Positions 33,402 to 35,578 of a stretch of 35,578 nucleotides of DNA are shown piece after piece (the first letter of the stretch is position 1; the number at the start of each line of letters is the position of its first letter). Source of the DNA: Funneliformis mosseae (taxonomy: Eukaryota > Glomeromycota > Glomeromycetes > Glomerales > Glomeraceae); assembly GCA_910592005.1 (NCBI GenBank), contig CAJVPP010000335.1, positions 1 to 35,578 of the forward strand, given 5' to 3'. The position numbers were made by a program, and so were the translations under genes. The notes beneath the pieces were generated by a model that saw only the letters and a program-made list of their open reading frames with translations, did not search any database and was not told where the DNA came from.

Positions 33402-33772
33402 CTAAAGATTTAGCATTTCCATTACGATCCTTTTCTGCAGATACAACAGAAAATTCATCCATGATAGTAGCGGTATTTCTCTAGAACTAATTGTTATAGA
33501 AACATTATCTATAGTGCCAATGAATATAGATTGACTTGCGATCCCATTAAGCCTATGAATTTTTTTCCTATTAATTTTAATTTCTAAAAGCTCTTCAACA
33601 AGTTTAGAAATGTTATCCAAAAATATGGAAGAATCAGAGCCAGTATCAATTATTGCGCAAGGTATTACCAAACCTACTATTTTACAATAAATAGTCGCAA
33701 CATCATCGGCATCCTTTATTTGTAAAAAATTTATTTTTAAAGATTTAGGCCAATATATTTGGCTATTTTTTT
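33402..33772 (-). pseudogene. Aspartic protease domain of copy 2, DTG intact
   Basis: Upstream YWPKSLKINFLQIKDADDVA leads to MVIPCAIIDTGSDSSIF, with the retropepsin catalytic D-T-G-S at 33647-33636, then ELLEIKINRKKIHRLNG and QSIFIGTIDNVSITI. A 1-nt deletion near 33,480 (relative to copy 1, which reads GENTATIT here) throws the tail out of frame; the right frame resumes with SAEKDRNGNAKSLVILGTQW. So active-site residues survive but the C-terminal part is broken. Confidence 0.7.
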
Positions 33773-33787
33773 TTCAACTGAATGACA

Positions 33788-34300
33788 TTACGCATATGTC
33801 TTAATAGCATGATTCAAAGTATGTTTACCTCTTGAGTGGTTATTATTTGGCAATGTTTCTATTTTCATAATATTATTTACCATTCTTTCAGCTTGATGCA
33901 GTTCCTTAAGGACCTGCTCTTCCTGAAAAGGAGACGGAACTTGTAAAAGAGGTTTTTGCTCAATATTTATTGCTTGTAATAGCAGAAGCAAGACCTCTTG
34001 TACTTTTTTTGTAACATTCTTCCATGCTATTTCTCTTCTTTTAATTGTATTATTTGACATAATAGTATTTAAGTAATGGTCTTCTAATTTGATGTATATT
34101 GTATTAATAAATTTTGAAATTTCTATAAGAATCTCTTTAGGGTAATGAGGAACTACTGATGATATTATAGATTTTAAGGCTATTTGATACATTTGATCTG
34201 TAGCCATGTGAAGTGTCTCTTTGGTATTTTCAGCATAAGATTTAAAAGTAAGGAATTCCTTCTTATGAGTCTTTTTCATAGGTACTGCACTTCGTATCAC
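33788..34300 (-). pseudogene. 170-aa open helical segment between acidic linker and protease
   Basis: The frame from 34300 reads MIRSAVPMKKTHKKEF, KETLHMATDQMYQIALKSII, EILIEISKFINTIYIKLEDH, KRREIAWKNVTKKVQEVLLL and NHSRGKHTLNHAIKTYA. It is uninterrupted here but is a riddled stretch in copy 1. It is predicted to be mostly helical with no recognised domain. Because it sits inside the Gag-protease polyprotein it is a part of that protein and not a separate gene. It connects to the acidic linker through a probable small frameshift near 34,300. Confidence 0.6.
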
Positions 34301-34929
34301 TTTTTTTTATAACATAACAGTTTCGGTCAGAGGCGTTTAGGGTAGATTCATTATCATCAACATATTTGACATCTTCTTCTATTTCCTCTTTTTCGGAATC
34401 CTCTTCCTCTTCCAATATGTATTCTTCTATATATTTTTCTTCAGGATCTTCAGTCTTTTCTATCTCATCATAATATACATAATTAACCTTTTTAGTCTAC
34501 TTAACTTTAGGACAATTAATCTTTGTATAGCCAGCTTTTTTACAGACTGAACAAAGACGAACAATTCTTTTAACTGGTGCTTTTTGTACTACCTTTCTAA
34601 CAGCTTTCTTTGTAGCATTTGTATTTCTAACCTCTAATTCTGAGAAGAGGCTCCTTCTAACATGAGTCATTTTATGCTTTAGTCTTTTGCCAAGATCATC
34701 ATAAATAAAATGATCTAGAATATTAATATCTGATGATAGCCCTGTATATTGCAAATCTCCTGCAAGCCGTTTCATAAAAGCAATTATTTTAAGCCCTTTA
34801 TCTAATGAATCTTTTTGTAATTAAGTAGTAAAGCTAACTGGGGCAGAAGCTTGTATTCTTTTGCCTGCACTTTCATGCTATTTATTACGCAACTCAGTAA
34901 AAAATGCATTAACTGTAACGGGATTAGCA

Positions 34930-35222
34930 ATTCTAACTCTCATTTCTAAATCAGAAGGCAAATAATTAAATAGATAAGGTATAGCATCAGCATCTTGTAT
35001 TGCTTGTACTAATAGTTTGATTCATTTTTCATAATTATTTGGGATATCTGTTTCAAAGAATTTTTCATTAACAAGAGCAAATATAGCACTTCGGTTAGTC
35101 TCTACCATAACTTCTCTATATCTTTCAAGCAACCAGGCTAGGAAGAGGGATTCACTATTAATAAGTGGAGTACTTCTAGTGTAAGGATCATTAGTAGGAA
35201 TAGGTGCAAACCTTCTAATCAT
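34930..35222 (-). pseudogene. Capsid-like part of Gag, copy 2
   Basis: 35222-35022 encodes 66 aa ending in DIPNNYEK then TGA. The aligned copy 1 peptide ends MTDTYEKRVKPYI, so the stop at 35022 replaces an Arg codon (CGA to TGA). A shifted frame then gives DADAIPYLFNYLPS and MRVRIANPVTVNAFFTELRN. The copies share F-x-W-L-x-x-[KR]-Y-R and NYEK/TYEK. It resembles the capsid-like core of Gag in glomeromycete LTR elements (from memory). Confidence 0.6.
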
Positions 35223-35578
35223 CTTATTTTTTATAATATTACATTTTACTTGTACATTAAACTCAGCGATAGTTAATAGATATGCTATTTCATTTATATT
35301 TCTAAGCTTTTAGTAGTACACATCTAAAGGCTCTTGACTATCATAATCAGGTAACTGTATAAGTGTTAGAGAAATAGTATGCATAACATCTTGAATAGTA
35401 GCCATATTTCCTGAAGGATTGTTTTGTAAATTCAAAATAATTTGTTTCGAATTTAATTCCTTAGCCTTCCATTTTTCATATTGATCATATACTCAATCTC
35501 GATTATATTCTAATAATCCTATATCATTTCTGCTTTGACGATAATATCTTTTTAAATTCTGAGCCTGTTGAGTACATG

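Larger units (their letters stand above)
33232..35578 (-). mobile_element. Gag-protease retroelement, copy 2 (cut by window end)
   Basis: Less decayed relative of copy 1. Minus strand order: Gag coiled coil/matrix-like part entering from the window edge, capsid-like block 35222-35022 (MIRRFAPIPTNDPYTRST, LFLAWLLERYREVMVETNRS), ANPVTVNAFF (about 34,930), RLAGDLQYTGLSSD, one zinc knuckle CSVCKKAGYTKINC (34553-34512), an acidic linker, a 170-aa open helical segment (34300-33788) and a protease. Frameshifts are few: at least one in Gag and one near 33,480. In the knuckle the usual His is Tyr. Homology to copy 1 starts near 33,232. No reverse transcriptase or LTR is seen on the left; whatever followed the protease is replaced by the block at 31,935-33,170. 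Confidence 0.75.

Noticed and set aside
1..35578. tRNA, rRNA, CRISPR arrays and bacterial-type promoters or terminators
   Set aside because: No cloverleaf with a GGTTCRA-type T-arm and no regularly spaced repeat-spacer array was seen; the intron-rich gene shows the DNA is eukaryotic nuclear.

Overview
The window looks like nuclear DNA of an arbuscular mycorrhizal fungus (Glomeromycotina, Rhizophagus-like). Three things suggest this: very high A+T, a conserved fungal gene with 21 short GT-AG introns, and a crowd of decayed multi-copy gene families that I recognise from memory as typical of Rhizophagus (coiled-coil/Cys-rich proteins, a Crinkler-like P-loop protein, a Gag with zinc knuckle and aspartic protease, a retroviral-type integrase). 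The species call is inference; no search was run.

Layout. Positions 1-22,150 are a graveyard of at least nine unrelated, mostly lineage-specific gene families, on both strands, nearly all broken by stop codons. In several of them (3,492-4,028; 14,350-14,910) one reading frame survives with stops but no indels, and the stops fall where Gln, Trp or Arg codons are expected. A decayed Gag-protease element (copy 1, minus strand, about 15,090-19,049) is split by a 0.66 kb foldback/minisatellite insertion (16,981-17,642). It is followed divergently by a decayed integrase (19,110-20,120, plus), a C2HC-finger protein (minus) and a Cys-rich protein (plus). Positions 22,150-24,240 hold a small hairpin element, a direct repeat and an extremely A+T-rich spacer.

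The one gene that looks functional is at 24,306-28,661 (plus): a 22-exon gene for condensin subunit CAP-G/Cnd3/Ycg1, about 926 aa. Every exon phase joins cleanly. An SCB-like and an MCB-like cell-cycle box lie just upstream of its start. Positions 28,662-31,930 are another extremely A+T-rich, gene-empty spacer. Positions 31,935-32,890 are a non-coding repeat block with spaced GGTACCAAAA-type motifs. From about 33,232 to the window end lies copy 2 of the Gag-protease element (minus strand), cut off by the window edge and less decayed: its protease DTG is intact.

How it fits together: one housekeeping chromosome-organisation gene sits between A+T-rich spacers inside a repeat-rich compartment where lineage-specific families and transposons have decayed mainly by transitions. 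No tRNA, rRNA, CRISPR or intact transposon was seen. The most interesting leads are the RIP-like decay pattern, the Gag-protease family with in-frame duplications (including a doubled zinc knuckle) and no visible reverse transcriptase beside a divergent integrase, the foldback minisatellite element, and the cell-cycle boxes at the condensin gene.
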